DNA from: Streptomyces fildesensis
GTDB lineage: Bacteria > Actinomycetota > Actinomycetes > Streptomycetales > Streptomycetaceae
Reading direction: 5' to 3'
Assembly (NCBI RefSeq): GCF_016107395.1
Contig: NZ_JAAIKO010000011.1
Location: forward strand, 1-64,000
Length of the DNA stretch: 64,000 nt
The first letter of the stretch is position 1. The number at the start of each line of letters is the position of its first letter. Made by a program: the position numbers and the translations under genes. Of the stretch, positions 28,486 through 37,086 are shown one piece after another. A model generated the notes under the pieces. It ran no database searches. It was not told the origin of the DNA and was given only the letters and a program-made list of their open reading frames with translations.

Positions 28486-29196
28486 TCACCAGGGAAGAGT
28501 CCCCTCGGCGTCGAAATACCCGCCGGTCGGGCCGTCAGGGCTCAGCTGGGCCATGCGCACGATGATCTCGGCGCCCTGCTCAACGCTCTGAATGCCGCTG
28601 TGCGCATTCAGGTCGGTCTTGGTGAAGCCGGGCTCCACTGCATTGATCCGCATGTCCGGGAACGCCTTCGCGTACTGCACCGTGATCATGTTGACCGTGG
28701 CTTTCGACGCCGGATAGGCCACGCCCGGGTAGGCGTGCGTCGGGGTTCCCGGGGTGGTGACCAGGGAAAGCGAGGCCAGGCCGCTGCTGACGTTGACCAT
28801 GACCGGGGCGGCGGAACGCTGCAGCAGCGGGAGAAAAGCGTGGATGACGCGCACCGTGCCGAAGACGTTCGTTTCGAATGTCTTCCGCATCACGTCCGCG
28901 GTCAGACCCAATGCATCGATCACGACGGTGCCGTCCCGCATTTCCTCCTGGATACCGGCGTTGTTGATCAGTACGTCCAGCCCTCCGTCGGCCTCGACGG
29001 CCTTCACCGCGGCCTGCACGGACGCGTCGTCGGTGACGTCGAGCTGCATCGCGCGCGCACCGAGCTGCTCGGCGGCCCGGCGGCCGCGTTCGGCGTCCCG
29101 GCTGCCGAGGTAGACGGTGTGTCCCGCGGCGATGAGCCGGCGGGCGGCCTCGAAGCCGAGACCCTTGTTCGCTCCGGTGATCAGTGTTGTTGTCAT
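28486..29196 (-). CDS. SDR family oxidoreductase
   Basis: 236-residue classical SDR: TLITGANKGLGFEAARRL (TGxxxGxG), LINNAG, NVSSGLASLS (catalytic Ser) and YPASKATVNM (YxxxK) are all present. It most resembles carbonyl-reductase-like enzymes. It diverges from the XRE/MmyB-like regulator at 29300 with a palindromic operator between them, so it is the likely regulated target. Confidence 0.9.
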   Translation of the reverse strand: MTTTLITGANKGLGFEAARRLIAAGHTVYLGSRDAERGRRAAEQLGARAMQLDVTDDASVQAAVKAVEADGGLDVLINNAGIQEEMRDGTVVIDALGLTADVMRKTFETNVFGTVRVIHAFLPLLQRSAAPVMVNVSSGLASLSLVTTPGTPTHAYPGVAYPASKATVNMITVQYAKAFPDMRINAVEPGFTKTDLNAHSGIQSVEQGAEIIVRMAQLSPDGPTGGYFDAEGTLPW

Positions 29197-29232
29197 GCCT
29201 CCACGCTGCGGCACAGCCGCACGGGCGAGCCA

Positions 29233-29256
29233 GGAGTCCCGTTTTCCTGGGACTCC
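29233..29256. promoter_or_regulatory. Operator of the XRE/SDR divergent pair
   Basis: GGAGTCCC (29233-29240) and GGGACTCC (29249-29256), perfect 8-bp arms with an 8-base spacer, centred in the 103-bp divergent intergenic region. Confidence 0.7.
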
Positions 29257-29299
29257 CAGTACCAGGACGATCCGGGCCGGGCGGTGCACAGTGGGGTTC

Positions 29300-30130
29300 A
29301 TGGCGACCACGGAGTTCGGGCACACGTTGCGGCGCTGGCGCGACCGGGTCTCCCCGGAGGCGGCAGGGCTGGCGGCCGGCGGCCATCGGCGCGCGGCCGG
29401 GCTGCGCCGGGAGGAGCTCGCCCTGCTGGCCGGGGTCTCGGTCGACTACGTCACCCGCCTCGAACAGGGCCGGGCGACCAACCCTTCGGAACAGGTCGTC
29501 GAGGCCCTGGGCCGGGCGCTGCGCCTGTCCGTGGCCGAGCGCGAGCATCTGTTCCACGCCGCCGGGCTGGTGCCACCGGGCCAGGGCACGGTGCCCGCCT
29601 ACATCACACCCAGCGTCCAGCGGATGCTGGACCGGCTGACCGGGACGCCCGTCGCGGTCTCGGACGCGGCGTGGACCCTGCTGCTCGCCAACCCTCTGTA
29701 CGTGGCCTTGATGGGCGAGCTGCACGGCAACGAGCGCAACGCGGTGTGGCGCACCTTCCTCGGCCCGCCCGGCCGCGTCCGCCACACACCGCAGTCCCAG
29801 CGCGCACTCGAAATCGCGCAGGTCACGGCGTTGCGGGCGACCGCGGGCCGGTATCCGGCGGACCTACGGGTACGGCGGCTGGTCGCGGAGCTGCGCGCGA
29901 AGAGTGACCGGTTCGCCGAGCTGTGGGACGGCGGAGCCGTCGGCCGGCACGAGGCCGCGCGCAAGACCATCGATCACCCGCAGGTGGGTGCCCTGACGCT
30001 CGACTGCGACATCCTCAGCGTCGCGGGAAGCGATCTGCGCATCATGATCTACACCGCCGAGCCCGGCACCCCGGACGCCGAACGCCTTGCCCTCCTCGCC
30101 GTGCTCGGCACCCAGACACTCACCGGATAG
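29300..30130 (+). CDS. XRE-family regulator with MmyB-like ligand-binding domain
   Basis: 276 residues. The N-terminal HTH (RREELALLAGVSVDYVTRLEQGRATNPSEQVVEALG) is typical. The C-terminal part (SDAAWTLLLANPLYVALMG, AVWRTFLGPPGRV) matches the MmyB-like PAS-type domain that binds fatty acids or other hydrophobic ligands. Such regulators nearly always sit divergently from an SDR, as here. It probably represses that SDR through the 29233-29256 palindrome. Confidence 0.9.
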   Translation: MATTEFGHTLRRWRDRVSPEAAGLAAGGHRRAAGLRREELALLAGVSVDYVTRLEQGRATNPSEQVVEALGRALRLSVAEREHLFHAAGLVPPGQGTVPAYITPSVQRMLDRLTGTPVAVSDAAWTLLLANPLYVALMGELHGNERNAVWRTFLGPPGRVRHTPQSQRALEIAQVTALRATAGRYPADLRVRRLVAELRAKSDRFAELWDGGAVGRHEAARKTIDHPQVGALTLDCDILSVAGSDLRIMIYTAEPGTPDAERLALLAVLGTQTLTG

Positions 30131-30183
30131 CGGCTCCGCACCGGTCCTCACCCGCCCCCACCGGCCTTTCGGCGGACGCGGCG

Positions 30184-30951
30184 TCAGAAACGTATGTCCG
30201 GCGCCTGGAGGACGATACGCAGGAGCTCGTCGGCACGCTCGGCGTCGACTTCGTGGCGTAGCCAGACGTTCTGCTTGGGGTCGGCGGCCGGATCCTCGCT
30301 GACCGTCACCCAGAGCAGCAGGCCCCACAGCACCGTGAGGGAATGCCCGGCCATTTGAGCGCCGAAGCCCACCGGGACGGCGACGCCGATGCGCGGCGGC
30401 GGGGTGCCGTCGAAGTCGGGCGGGGCGAAGTCCGAGACGTCGTGGCCGGCGAGGACCAGCGGTGTTCCGGTGACCTGGAGCCAGTGCACCTCGATGCCCT
30501 CGCCGATCCGGTCGAGCGCGACCGACAGCCAGCCGCGCACCGTCGCCTCCGGGTCGGGGAGCCAGCTCAGCGGGCCGTCGGGGTCGGTCGCGCGGCGCAG
30601 GTCGTTCTGCGGGGGCCCGAAGTTCTCGTTCTCCACGGGCCCTTCGAGCTCGTTACCGTCACGGTCCACCCGCCACCAGCGGCGGATCGACTCCCGTGGC
30701 GCCCAGGTCTCCGACGAGTACTCCCCCGCGACCTCGTAGATCCAGCGGGACCCGTCGTCGTCATCACCGCCGGGCATGGGTGCGTCCTGCGGCCCCACCG
30801 GCCGCAGCGCCCCCTGGGGCCGGGTGTCCTGCGACATCGACTGAGGGCGTGCGTCCTGGGGCCCGTCCTGCGGTGTGTCCCGTGGTGCGTCCTGCGGTGT
30901 GTCCAGCGGCCGTGTGTCCGCAGGCCGTCCCTTGCGCCCGAAGATCCCCAT
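30184..30951 (-). CDS. Hypothetical protein with Asp/Gln/Pro-rich N-terminus
   Basis: 255 residues from ATG 30951 (GGAGGACGGAGA upstream). Residues about 10-65 are low-complexity with repeated D-T/G-P-Q-D units. The rest is a folded domain: WIYEVAGEYSSETWAPRESI, WRVDRDGNELEGPVENENFG, PDPEATVRGWLSVALDRIGE, and LRHEVDAERADELLRIVLQAP at the end. Similar proteins are common hypotheticals in Streptomyces. No membrane segment. Function unknown. Confidence 0.7.
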   Translation of the reverse strand: MGIFGRKGRPADTRPLDTPQDAPRDTPQDGPQDARPQSMSQDTRPQGALRPVGPQDAPMPGGDDDDGSRWIYEVAGEYSSETWAPRESIRRWWRVDRDGNELEGPVENENFGPPQNDLRRATDPDGPLSWLPDPEATVRGWLSVALDRIGEGIEVHWLQVTGTPLVLAGHDVSDFAPPDFDGTPPPRIGVAVPVGFGAQMAGHSLTVLWGLLLWVTVSEDPAADPKQNVWLRHEVDAERADELLRIVLQAPDIRF

Positions 30952-31087
30952 TCTCCGTCCTCCCCCTCGACCCGTGCGGTTGTGCGACATCCTTCCCCGG
31001 GCGGGGGGCGGTCAGGCGGGAAACGAGACTTTCCGCCTGGCGCCGTCGAGATCAACTCCGGGTACACGGACCCCGGTTGCCGACGTA

Positions 31088-31858
31088 TCAGCGACGGTAG
31101 GCGTCGATCAGCGCGAAGGTGGCTGCCGGCTGCTCCAGCTGCGGCAGGTGACCTGCTTCGGGGATGATCTGGAGCCGGCCGTTGCCGAAGGCTTCGGCAT
31201 ACGCCTCGCCGTAGGCAGGGGTGACGACGCGGTCGCTCTCTCCCCAGAGCAGAAGCGTGGGGACGTCGACGCGCCGCAGGCGGCGGAGCAGTTTGGGGTC
31301 GTGCATGTAGGGGTCGCCCGCGAGTTCGCGCATGGTGGCCATGTTGGCCTGCTGAAGCGCGAGTCGCTCGGCTGGGACGTCGGCGGGGTCGACGTAGAAG
31401 CGGTCCGAGTCGTGCCAGGCGTATTCGGCGACGCCGGCGGCGTCGAGCGCGAAGAAGTCGACTATCGGCTCGGCTTCGACGTGCACTCCGGCGGCGTCGA
31501 TCAGGACCAGTCCGGTGATGAGTCCCGCGGTGTCGCGCACGGCCATTTCGGCGGCGGTCCAGCCGCCGAGCGAGGAGCCGATGACGAGCACGTCGCGGAG
31601 CTTGAGGTCCTGGAGGCAGTGCAGGTAGGCGAGGGCGAGATCGTCGATACCGGTCAGCCACGCGGGGCGAGGGGCACCGTTCCAGCCGGGGTGGGTGGGC
31701 GTGATGGTGTGCATGGTCGGTGCGAGGTGGTCCGCGAGTCCGGCGACCGTGGCCGGCCCCCCGCCACCGTGCAGGATCAGGCAGGGGCGGCCGGAGCCGG
31801 CCTCGGCGAGGGTGATGGACAGGTCGGGGTACACGGCAACCGTGTGGTTCGTTGGCAT
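31088..31858 (-). CDS. Alpha/beta hydrolase
   Basis: 256 residues: oxyanion HGGGGP (LILHGGGGPATV), nucleophile elbow VIGSSLGGWT (GxSxG), acid in LLLWGESDRVVTP and His in IPEAGHLPQLEQP, a complete triad. It is divergent from a MarR regulator with a perfect palindrome between the genes, so expression is probably ligand-inducible. Substrate unknown. Confidence 0.9.
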   Translation of the reverse strand: MPTNHTVAVYPDLSITLAEAGSGRPCLILHGGGGPATVAGLADHLAPTMHTITPTHPGWNGAPRPAWLTGIDDLALAYLHCLQDLKLRDVLVIGSSLGGWTAAEMAVRDTAGLITGLVLIDAAGVHVEAEPIVDFFALDAAGVAEYAWHDSDRFYVDPADVPAERLALQQANMATMRELAGDPYMHDPKLLRRLRRVDVPTLLLWGESDRVVTPAYGEAYAEAFGNGRLQIIPEAGHLPQLEQPAATFALIDAYRR

Positions 31859-31878
31859 GCCCTCACTCTAACTAAGGA

Positions 31879-31892
31879 TGTTTATATAAACA
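31879..31892. promoter_or_regulatory. MarR operator
   Basis: TGTTTATATAAACA is a perfect 14-bp palindrome in the 61-bp divergent gap. It is strikingly AT-rich in a 72% GC context, as expected for a MarR site overlapping promoter -10 elements. Confidence 0.8.
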
Positions 31893-31919
31893 AGCTTGGT
31901 CATGCTCTAGACTGAGTCC

Positions 31920-32339
31920 ATGCCCGATGAACTGCAGGTCCTTGGAAGAGCGGTGAAGCAGGCCCAGTACAAGCAGCACCGGGCACTCGAGAGCCGGCTC
32001 GCCGCCGCCGGTACGACGCTGGCCCAGTGGGACGCCCTCCGCGCGATCAGCCGCACGCCCGGAGCCGCGGCCCGGCCACTGGCCGCGGCGACGTTCCAGA
32101 GCGAGCAGGCGTTCGGGACGCTCGCCGGCCGGCTGGCGGCCCTCGGCCTGATCGAGCGCAGGCCGGGCCACGGCCGGCGCATCGAGCACTACCTCACCCC
32201 CGCCGGCGAAGAGACCCTGGCGGCAGGGCATCGGATCGCCGACGAAGTCCTCGCCACGTGCTTCGCCGCCCTGTCCCCCACCGACCGCACCACCCTGCTC
32301 GACCTGCTGGGGCGCATCGACAGCGATCCGGGCGCGTAG
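31920..32339 (+). CDS. MarR-family repressor
   Basis: 139 residues with the winged-helix layout: VKQAQYKQHRALESRLAAAG, TLAQWDALRAISRTP, LAAATFQSEQAFGTLAGRLA, LGLIERRPGHGRRIEHYLTP (wing). The ATG is only 27 bp from the palindrome, so binding would block its own promoter and that of the divergent hydrolase. Confidence 0.9.
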   Translation: MPDELQVLGRAVKQAQYKQHRALESRLAAAGTTLAQWDALRAISRTPGAAARPLAAATFQSEQAFGTLAGRLAALGLIERRPGHGRRIEHYLTPAGEETLAAGHRIADEVLATCFAALSPTDRTTLLDLLGRIDSDPGA

Positions 32340-32406
32340 CCCCAGCCGCTCCACGGACGCCGGACGGCCGACGCCTCGAACCGACGCCTCGACCGGTCAC
32401 TGCCGA

Positions 32407-33708
32407 TCAGCCGTCCTGGTCCGGCAGTTCGAGGGTGGCGACGGCTCCGTGCGGGTCGGCGTTGGCCAGGGTGAGGCGGGCACCGATGACGCGCGCCTGG
32501 CCGAGGGCGATGGTGAGGCCGAGCCCGTGGCCGTGCCCGCGCTCCGCGGCTCCTGTACGGAAGCGCTGTGGTCCGTGGGCGATGAGCTCCGGGGGGAAGC
32601 CGGGACCCTGGTCGCGTACGACGATCGTCGTGCCGTCGACCGTGACCTCGACCGGCGGTCCACCGTGCCGGTGCGCGTTGAGGATCAGGTTGGTGACGAT
32701 CCGGTCGAGGCGGCGCGGATCGGTCGCGGTGACCGGATCACCCGTCACCGAGACCCGCGTCTCCAAACCCGTACGTCGCAGGGAATCGGTCACCAGCTCG
32801 CCGAGCGGCACCGGTTGGGCGTCCGCCCGCTCCGCTCCCGCGTCCAGCCGGGAGATCTCCAGGAGGTCGTCCACCAGGGCGCGGAGCACCTGGACGCGGT
32901 CGCGCACCAGGTCGGTGGGCTCGCTCTCCGGGAGGAGGGAGGCGGAGGTGACGAGGCCGGTGAGCGGGGTGCGCAGTTCATGGGCGACGTCCGCGGTGAA
33001 GCGCTGTTCGCCACGCAGCCGTTCCCGCAGGGCATCCGCCATGAGGTCGACGGCCGAGGAGATCTCGCTGATCTCGTCATGACCGCGGCCCGCGGTCCGC
33101 GCGTCGAGGTCGCCGCGCTTGATGCGGCGGGCGGTGCCGGCGATGCGGCGCAGCCGGCGCAGCAGCAGTTCGGCGGCGAGGAGTGTGAGGGGCACGACGA
33201 CGGCGAGCATGGCCAGGGCCGCGTACCGCATGTGCCGGTCGAGTGCCTCCAGGCTGCGCTGCTCGGCGCCCATGTCCACGCTGACGGCCAGCAGCGTGCC
33301 GTTGACGCGGCTTCCGGCCCACATCGCGTACCCCCGGAGCGGGTGCCGGGTGTCGTACCAGATGACCGGGCCTGCACCGGAACCGATCCGGTCCCGCAGC
33401 TCGTCCGGTACTTCGTCACCCATCCGGTAGTAGGCGCCCGTCGCCGGATGGCTCTGCGGGGGCTGCCCGGCCCGGAACGCGGTCTCGGCCTTGCCCAGGT
33501 CCTCCACGGCGCCGGCGCGCGCGATGCCCAGGGAGCGGTTCTGGGTTGTCTGGTGCACCAGGATCCCGATGCCCAGCGCCATCGCGCAGGCCGCCGCGGC
33601 GACCTTCCAGCGCAGGGATCGCGGATCGGCGAAGCGTCGCAGCGCACTGCGAACGGGGGCGGGGTCGGAAAGGGTGTCGGGGGCGGCGGGGTCCGTCGTC
33701 TGTCTCAT
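32407..33708 (-). CDS. Sensor histidine kinase (CseC-like)
   Basis: 433 residues. TM1 is at about 35-52 and an extracytoplasmic sensor loop of about 110 residues contains IWYDTRHPLRGYAMWAGSR. TM2 is at about 160-182, followed by HAMP. The H-box is TADVAHELRTPLTGLV, the N-box LILNAHRHG and the G-boxes VRDQGPGF and GHGLGLTIA, so catalytic residues are complete. It is coupled to the response regulator (start 1 bp after its stop). The organisation resembles the cell-envelope CseBC systems of Streptomyces, but no sigE-like gene is adjacent. Confidence 0.9.
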   Translation of the reverse strand: MRQTTDPAAPDTLSDPAPVRSALRRFADPRSLRWKVAAAACAMALGIGILVHQTTQNRSLGIARAGAVEDLGKAETAFRAGQPPQSHPATGAYYRMGDEVPDELRDRIGSGAGPVIWYDTRHPLRGYAMWAGSRVNGTLLAVSVDMGAEQRSLEALDRHMRYAALAMLAVVVPLTLLAAELLLRRLRRIAGTARRIKRGDLDARTAGRGHDEISEISSAVDLMADALRERLRGEQRFTADVAHELRTPLTGLVTSASLLPESEPTDLVRDRVQVLRALVDDLLEISRLDAGAERADAQPVPLGELVTDSLRRTGLETRVSVTGDPVTATDPRRLDRIVTNLILNAHRHGGPPVEVTVDGTTIVVRDQGPGFPPELIAHGPQRFRTGAAERGHGHGLGLTIALGQARVIGARLTLANADPHGAVATLELPDQDG

Positions 33709-33709
33709 G

Positions 33710-34447
33710 TCAGCGCCGGAACTTGTAGCCGAAGCCGCGGACGGTCTCGATGTGATCGGCGCCGATCTTCTTGCGCAGCCGCTGTACCGCGAGGTCGACC
33801 ACCCGGATGTCGCCGTCCCAGCCGTAGTCCCACACCTCGCGCAGCAGGGTCTGCCGTTGCAGAGCGACGCCCGGCGCGGCCACGAACTCCAGGAGCAGCC
33901 GCAGTTCGGTGGGTGTGAGGGCGAGCGGACGGCCGTCGACGTGCACGTCCAGGCCGCGGGTGTTCACGGTGAGATTCCGGAAGGTGAGGACGCTGTCGTC
34001 GACGGACCGGTCGTCGCTCGTGGGGTGACCGGTGAAAGTGGCCCGGCGCAGCAGGGTGCGGATCCGCGCCGCCAGGACGGTGGTGTCGACGGGTTTGACG
34101 ATGTAGTCGTCGGCGCCCGCCTCCAGTCCCGCCACCACGTCCATCGAGTCGCCGCGGGCGGACATCATCAGGATGGGCGCCTGGCTCGTCTCGCGGATCC
34201 TGCGGCACAGTCCGATGCCGTCGAGGTGCGGCAGCATGATGTCGAGGAGCAACAGGTCGTGCTCCCCGTCCCGGAACATCTCCAGGCCCGTCAGGCCGTC
34301 AGGAGCCGCCGACACCTCGTATCCGTAGCGGTCCAGCGCCATACCGACGGACCTGCGGATCGATTCGTCGTCCTCCACCAGCAGAACACGCACCGTGGCA
34401 GGGGAGCCGCCGTGGTGTCCCGCCGGTGTGCTGTCGCGCTGTCGCAT
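33710..34447 (-). CDS. OmpR-family response regulator (CseB-like)
   Basis: 245 residues. The receiver has VRVLLVEDDESIRRSV with acidic pocket, the phospho-Asp in DLLLLDIMLPHLDG, and Lys in DYIVKPVD. The winged-helix DNA-binding domain has LTPTELRLLLEFV, REVWDYGWDGDIRVVDLAVQ and IETVRGFGYKFRR. It is the first gene of a two-gene operon with the kinase. ATG 34447 and GTG 34450 are adjacent possible starts. Confidence 0.9.
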   Translation of the reverse strand: MRQRDSTPAGHHGGSPATVRVLLVEDDESIRRSVGMALDRYGYEVSAAPDGLTGLEMFRDGEHDLLLLDIMLPHLDGIGLCRRIRETSQAPILMMSARGDSMDVVAGLEAGADDYIVKPVDTTVLAARIRTLLRRATFTGHPTSDDRSVDDSVLTFRNLTVNTRGLDVHVDGRPLALTPTELRLLLEFVAAPGVALQRQTLLREVWDYGWDGDIRVVDLAVQRLRKKIGADHIETVRGFGYKFRR

Positions 34448-34656
34448 CACGTCACCTGAAGATCGATTCGTGCCGGGCGGCCTGCCCGCGCGCTCATCCA
34501 GCCGGTCAAGGCTCTGCGTCCGGCACCGCGCGGATTTGTGTCAGCCACGTATCAGAGGTGGTTCCGCCCCCCTGGCCGCTCCGCTCGTCGCCCCGGAGGA
34601 GCCGGCTGCCCGCACTTCCGGCGGCCGGCACGGCGTCGCGTCACATCAGCGTTATT

Positions 34657-34670
34657 CGAAAGGCCGTTCC
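34657..34670. promoter_or_regulatory. Degenerate SOS-box-like sequence
   Basis: CGAAAGGCCGTTCC matches the actinobacterial SOS box CGAAC-N4-GTTCG at all but two positions. It lies 70 bp upstream of the LexA-like gene. Autoregulation is the obvious reading, but the missing C and G weaken it. Confidence 0.45.
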
Positions 34671-34739
34671 CTTACCCGGTCTGTCCGGGTTACTGTGCTT
34701 CTCTCACCATGATCACCAGCGAGGGAGGGCGCGCGGACC

Positions 34740-35417
34740 ATGGACAACCGCAAGACAGCAGGGCGCCCCGGCCGACCGCCGGGCGCCCCGGGCAACTACG
34801 ACGGACTCACCACCCGGCAGGCCGACATCGTCGCCACCATCCGCGACTTCATCGACAGCACCGGCTACCCGCCGTCGATGCGGGAGATCGGCCAGGCCGT
34901 GGGCCTGTCGAGTACCTCTTCGGTCGCCCATCAGCTGATGGTGCTGGAGCGCAAAGGCGCCCTGCGCAGAGACCCCCACACACCACGCGCCTACGTGCTC
35001 CCGGAGGACTCCCGCACCACGCGGCCGGCCGGCCGTACGGCGACCGCACGCGTGCCGCTCATCGGCAGGATCGCGGCCGGGATTCCGATCACCGCGCAGG
35101 AGGACATCCAGGACGTGCTCGATCTGCCCCGGCTCCTGGTGGGCGAGGGGGAGCTGTTCGCCCTGGAAGTCGTCGGCGACTCCATGATCGACGCGGCCAT
35201 CGTCACCGGGGACTGGGTCACCGTCCGCCGTCAGAGCTCGGCCGCCAGCGGCGACATCGTCGCCGCGATGATCGACGGCGAAGCCACCGTCAAGCGGTTC
35301 AAGCGCGACGAGGCCGGGCACGCGTGGCTCCATCCCCACAACGACGCCTACTCCCCCATCGCGGGCGACGACGCGACGATCCTCGGCCGCGTGGTGGCCG
35401 TGATGCGCCGTATGTAG
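34740..35417 (+). CDS. lexA: LexA-type repressor, probable paralogue
   Basis: 225 residues. The HTH domain ([38 protein letters not shown]) is followed by the self-cleavage site Ala-Gly in GRIAAGIPI and the serine-lysine dyad ([17 protein letters not shown]), so it should be RecA-cleavable. It lacks the longer N-terminal leader I recall for the main Streptomyces LexA, and no nrdR or other usual neighbour is present, so it may be a second copy. ATG 34740 has GGAGG 11 bases upstream. Confidence 0.85.
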   Translation: MDNRKTAGRPGRPPGAPGNYDGLTTRQADIVATIRDFIDSTGYPPSMREIGQAVGLSSTSSVAHQLMVLERKGALRRDPHTPRAYVLPEDSRTTRPAGRTATARVPLIGRIAAGIPITAQEDIQDVLDLPRLLVGEGELFALEVVGDSMIDAAIVTGDWVTVRRQSSAASGDIVAAMIDGEATVKRFKRDEAGHAWLHPHNDAYSPIAGDDATILGRVVAVMRRM

Positions 35418-35519
35418 TGCCGCAGTTGCGCCTGCACCCGCACCGCGTCGATCGTCCGCCGAGCTGGACGCGGTCTGTCCGGTCTCCGGCTGTCGGTGCC
35501 CTCCCCTAGGGTCGTCCCC

Positions 35520-36131
35520 GTGACCGAATCCTCCTACCTCGCCGCGGTCCGGGAGTCGTACGACACCGTCGCCGCCGACTACGCGGAGATCGTCAAGACC
35601 CCGGCGGAGCTCGATCCGTTGTCCCGCGCCATGCTGACCGCGTTCGCCGAAGTCGCGCGGGCGGCCGGCCTCGGGCCGGTCGCGGACCTCGGATGCGGCC
35701 CGGGCAAGGTCACGGCGCACCTGGCGGAGCTGGGAGTGCCCGCCTTCGGTCTCGACCTCTCCCCGAAGATGATCGAGCTCGCCCGGCAGGCATACCCGAG
35801 GCTGCAGTTCACGGTGGGGTCGATGACCGCGCTGCCCGTCCGGGATCACGAGCTCGGCGGCATCCTGGCCTACTACTCCACCCATCACACGCCACCGGCG
35901 TTGCTGCCCGTCGTGTTCGCCGAGTTCCGGCGCACACTCGCGCCCGGCGGCCGGCTGATGGTGGCCGGCCATGTGGGCGAGGACGAGGAGCTACGGCCGA
36001 CGCGGGCGTACGGAGGCCATCCGGTGTCCTACGCCTCCCACTTGCTGCCGCCGGATCGGATCGCCGCGCTGCTGGGCCGGGCCGGACTCGACGTCACCGC
36101 ACGCCTGGTGCAGGAGCTGATGCAGGGGTGA
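35520..36131 (+). CDS. Class I SAM-dependent methyltransferase
   Basis: 203 residues from GTG 35520. Motif I is VADLGCGPGKVTAHL, followed by the acidic ribose-binding FGLDLSPKMIELAR, VGSMTALPV and the post-motif FRRTLAPGGRLMVAGHVG. It is complete, in contrast to the truncated copy at 21.5 kb. The substrate is unknown; small-molecule methylation is typical. Confidence 0.85.
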   Translation: MTESSYLAAVRESYDTVAADYAEIVKTPAELDPLSRAMLTAFAEVARAAGLGPVADLGCGPGKVTAHLAELGVPAFGLDLSPKMIELARQAYPRLQFTVGSMTALPVRDHELGGILAYYSTHHTPPALLPVVFAEFRRTLAPGGRLMVAGHVGEDEELRPTRAYGGHPVSYASHLLPPDRIAALLGRAGLDVTARLVQELMQG

Positions 36132-36247
36132 AGCGGACGATCGCGACCTTCATGGCCAAGACCCGAATGATCGAGGGCGGCGCCTTCGGTCTCCGACCTG
36201 CGGACGCCGCCCACCGTTGGCGCAAACCCCGCGGGAGGCGGCCCGTG

Positions 36248-36748
36248 TCACGTGCCGTTGGTGCGGGCCTCGTACGCGGTGATCATGTCCTGAACGGCAG
36301 CGGGGCCGGGGGCGATGCCGACCCAGGCTCCGGCGTCGGTCCACATCTGGACCGGGTCGGCGCCGGTGCTGTGGGTGCTGCCGCTGACGATGACGTACGG
36401 GCCATACCGGTCGACCGTGTCGGGCTCGATCTCGCGTATCGGGGCGGGCGACAGCACCTCAAGAGCTTCCACCCGCAGCCGCAGCACGCCGTCGGGGCTC
36501 CCGCCGGGCAGCATCAGCACGCCCTCGACCCGCAGCAGGTCGCCCTCTTCCAGATCCTCCAGGGCGGTCCTGACCAGGGCGGGATCCGTCACCAGGCACG
36601 GGAGCACCATCTCGTCCGCCGCGTGGTCGGTGGGCGAGTGGATCAGCCGGAACGCCGCCGTCGCCCCGTACTCGTCACCGGGCGCCGGGACGGGGGCGTC
36701 TTCGATATAGCCGTCGAGCACCAGGGCGACGGGTTCCAGCGCGCCCAT
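36248..36748 (-). CDS. Conserved-looking hypothetical protein, 166 aa
   Basis: Acidic soluble protein: ALVLDGYIEDAPVPAPGDEYGATAAFRL at the start, LEEGDLLRVEGVLMLPG, LRLRVEALEVLSPA (alternating beta-strands suggesting an OB-like barrel), and a C-terminal MWTDAGAWVGIAPGPAAVQDMI. No signal or membrane segment. I cannot assign a function. Confidence 0.6.
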   Translation of the reverse strand: MGALEPVALVLDGYIEDAPVPAPGDEYGATAAFRLIHSPTDHAADEMVLPCLVTDPALVRTALEDLEEGDLLRVEGVLMLPGGSPDGVLRLRVEALEVLSPAPIREIEPDTVDRYGPYVIVSGSTHSTGADPVQMWTDAGAWVGIAPGPAAVQDMITAYEARTNGT

Positions 36749-37086
36749 CAGCGGCCGGTGGTGGTAGCGGCGACCGGGGTCGGGGTCGTCATGGTCTCTC
36801 CGATGGATCAGTGGCCCGGTGCTGGGTCGACGGTCAGGCAGCGCGCGAGTACGAGGCTGTCAGCCCCCATTATCCCAGCGCCACCGGTGTACCTCTGCCA
36901 GCCCTGCCCCACGCAGCTGTTGGCGGCGATCTTCAGCGGGCGCGGATGGTGCCGCGAGGTCGGCGGGGGAGGCCGGATACGACGGGATAGTCGCTGGTGG
37001 CAGCCGTGCCGATGGGTCGGCGTTGGCCGGTCGCCGTCCATGACATCGGCGGCGGAATCCGGCGACCCGGCCTGCACTCCCGGCCG
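36749..37086. other. 338-bp stretch without a supported gene
   Basis: Contains the promoter of the leftward hypothetical gene at 36748. Short frames on both strands show no homology or ribosome-binding sites that I can support. No repeats were noticed. Confidence 0.5.

Noticed and set aside
32407..34447. Assigning the two-component system as the actual SigE-CseABC locus
   Set aside because: No sigE or cseA homologue lies next to it; neighbours are MarR and LexA genes.
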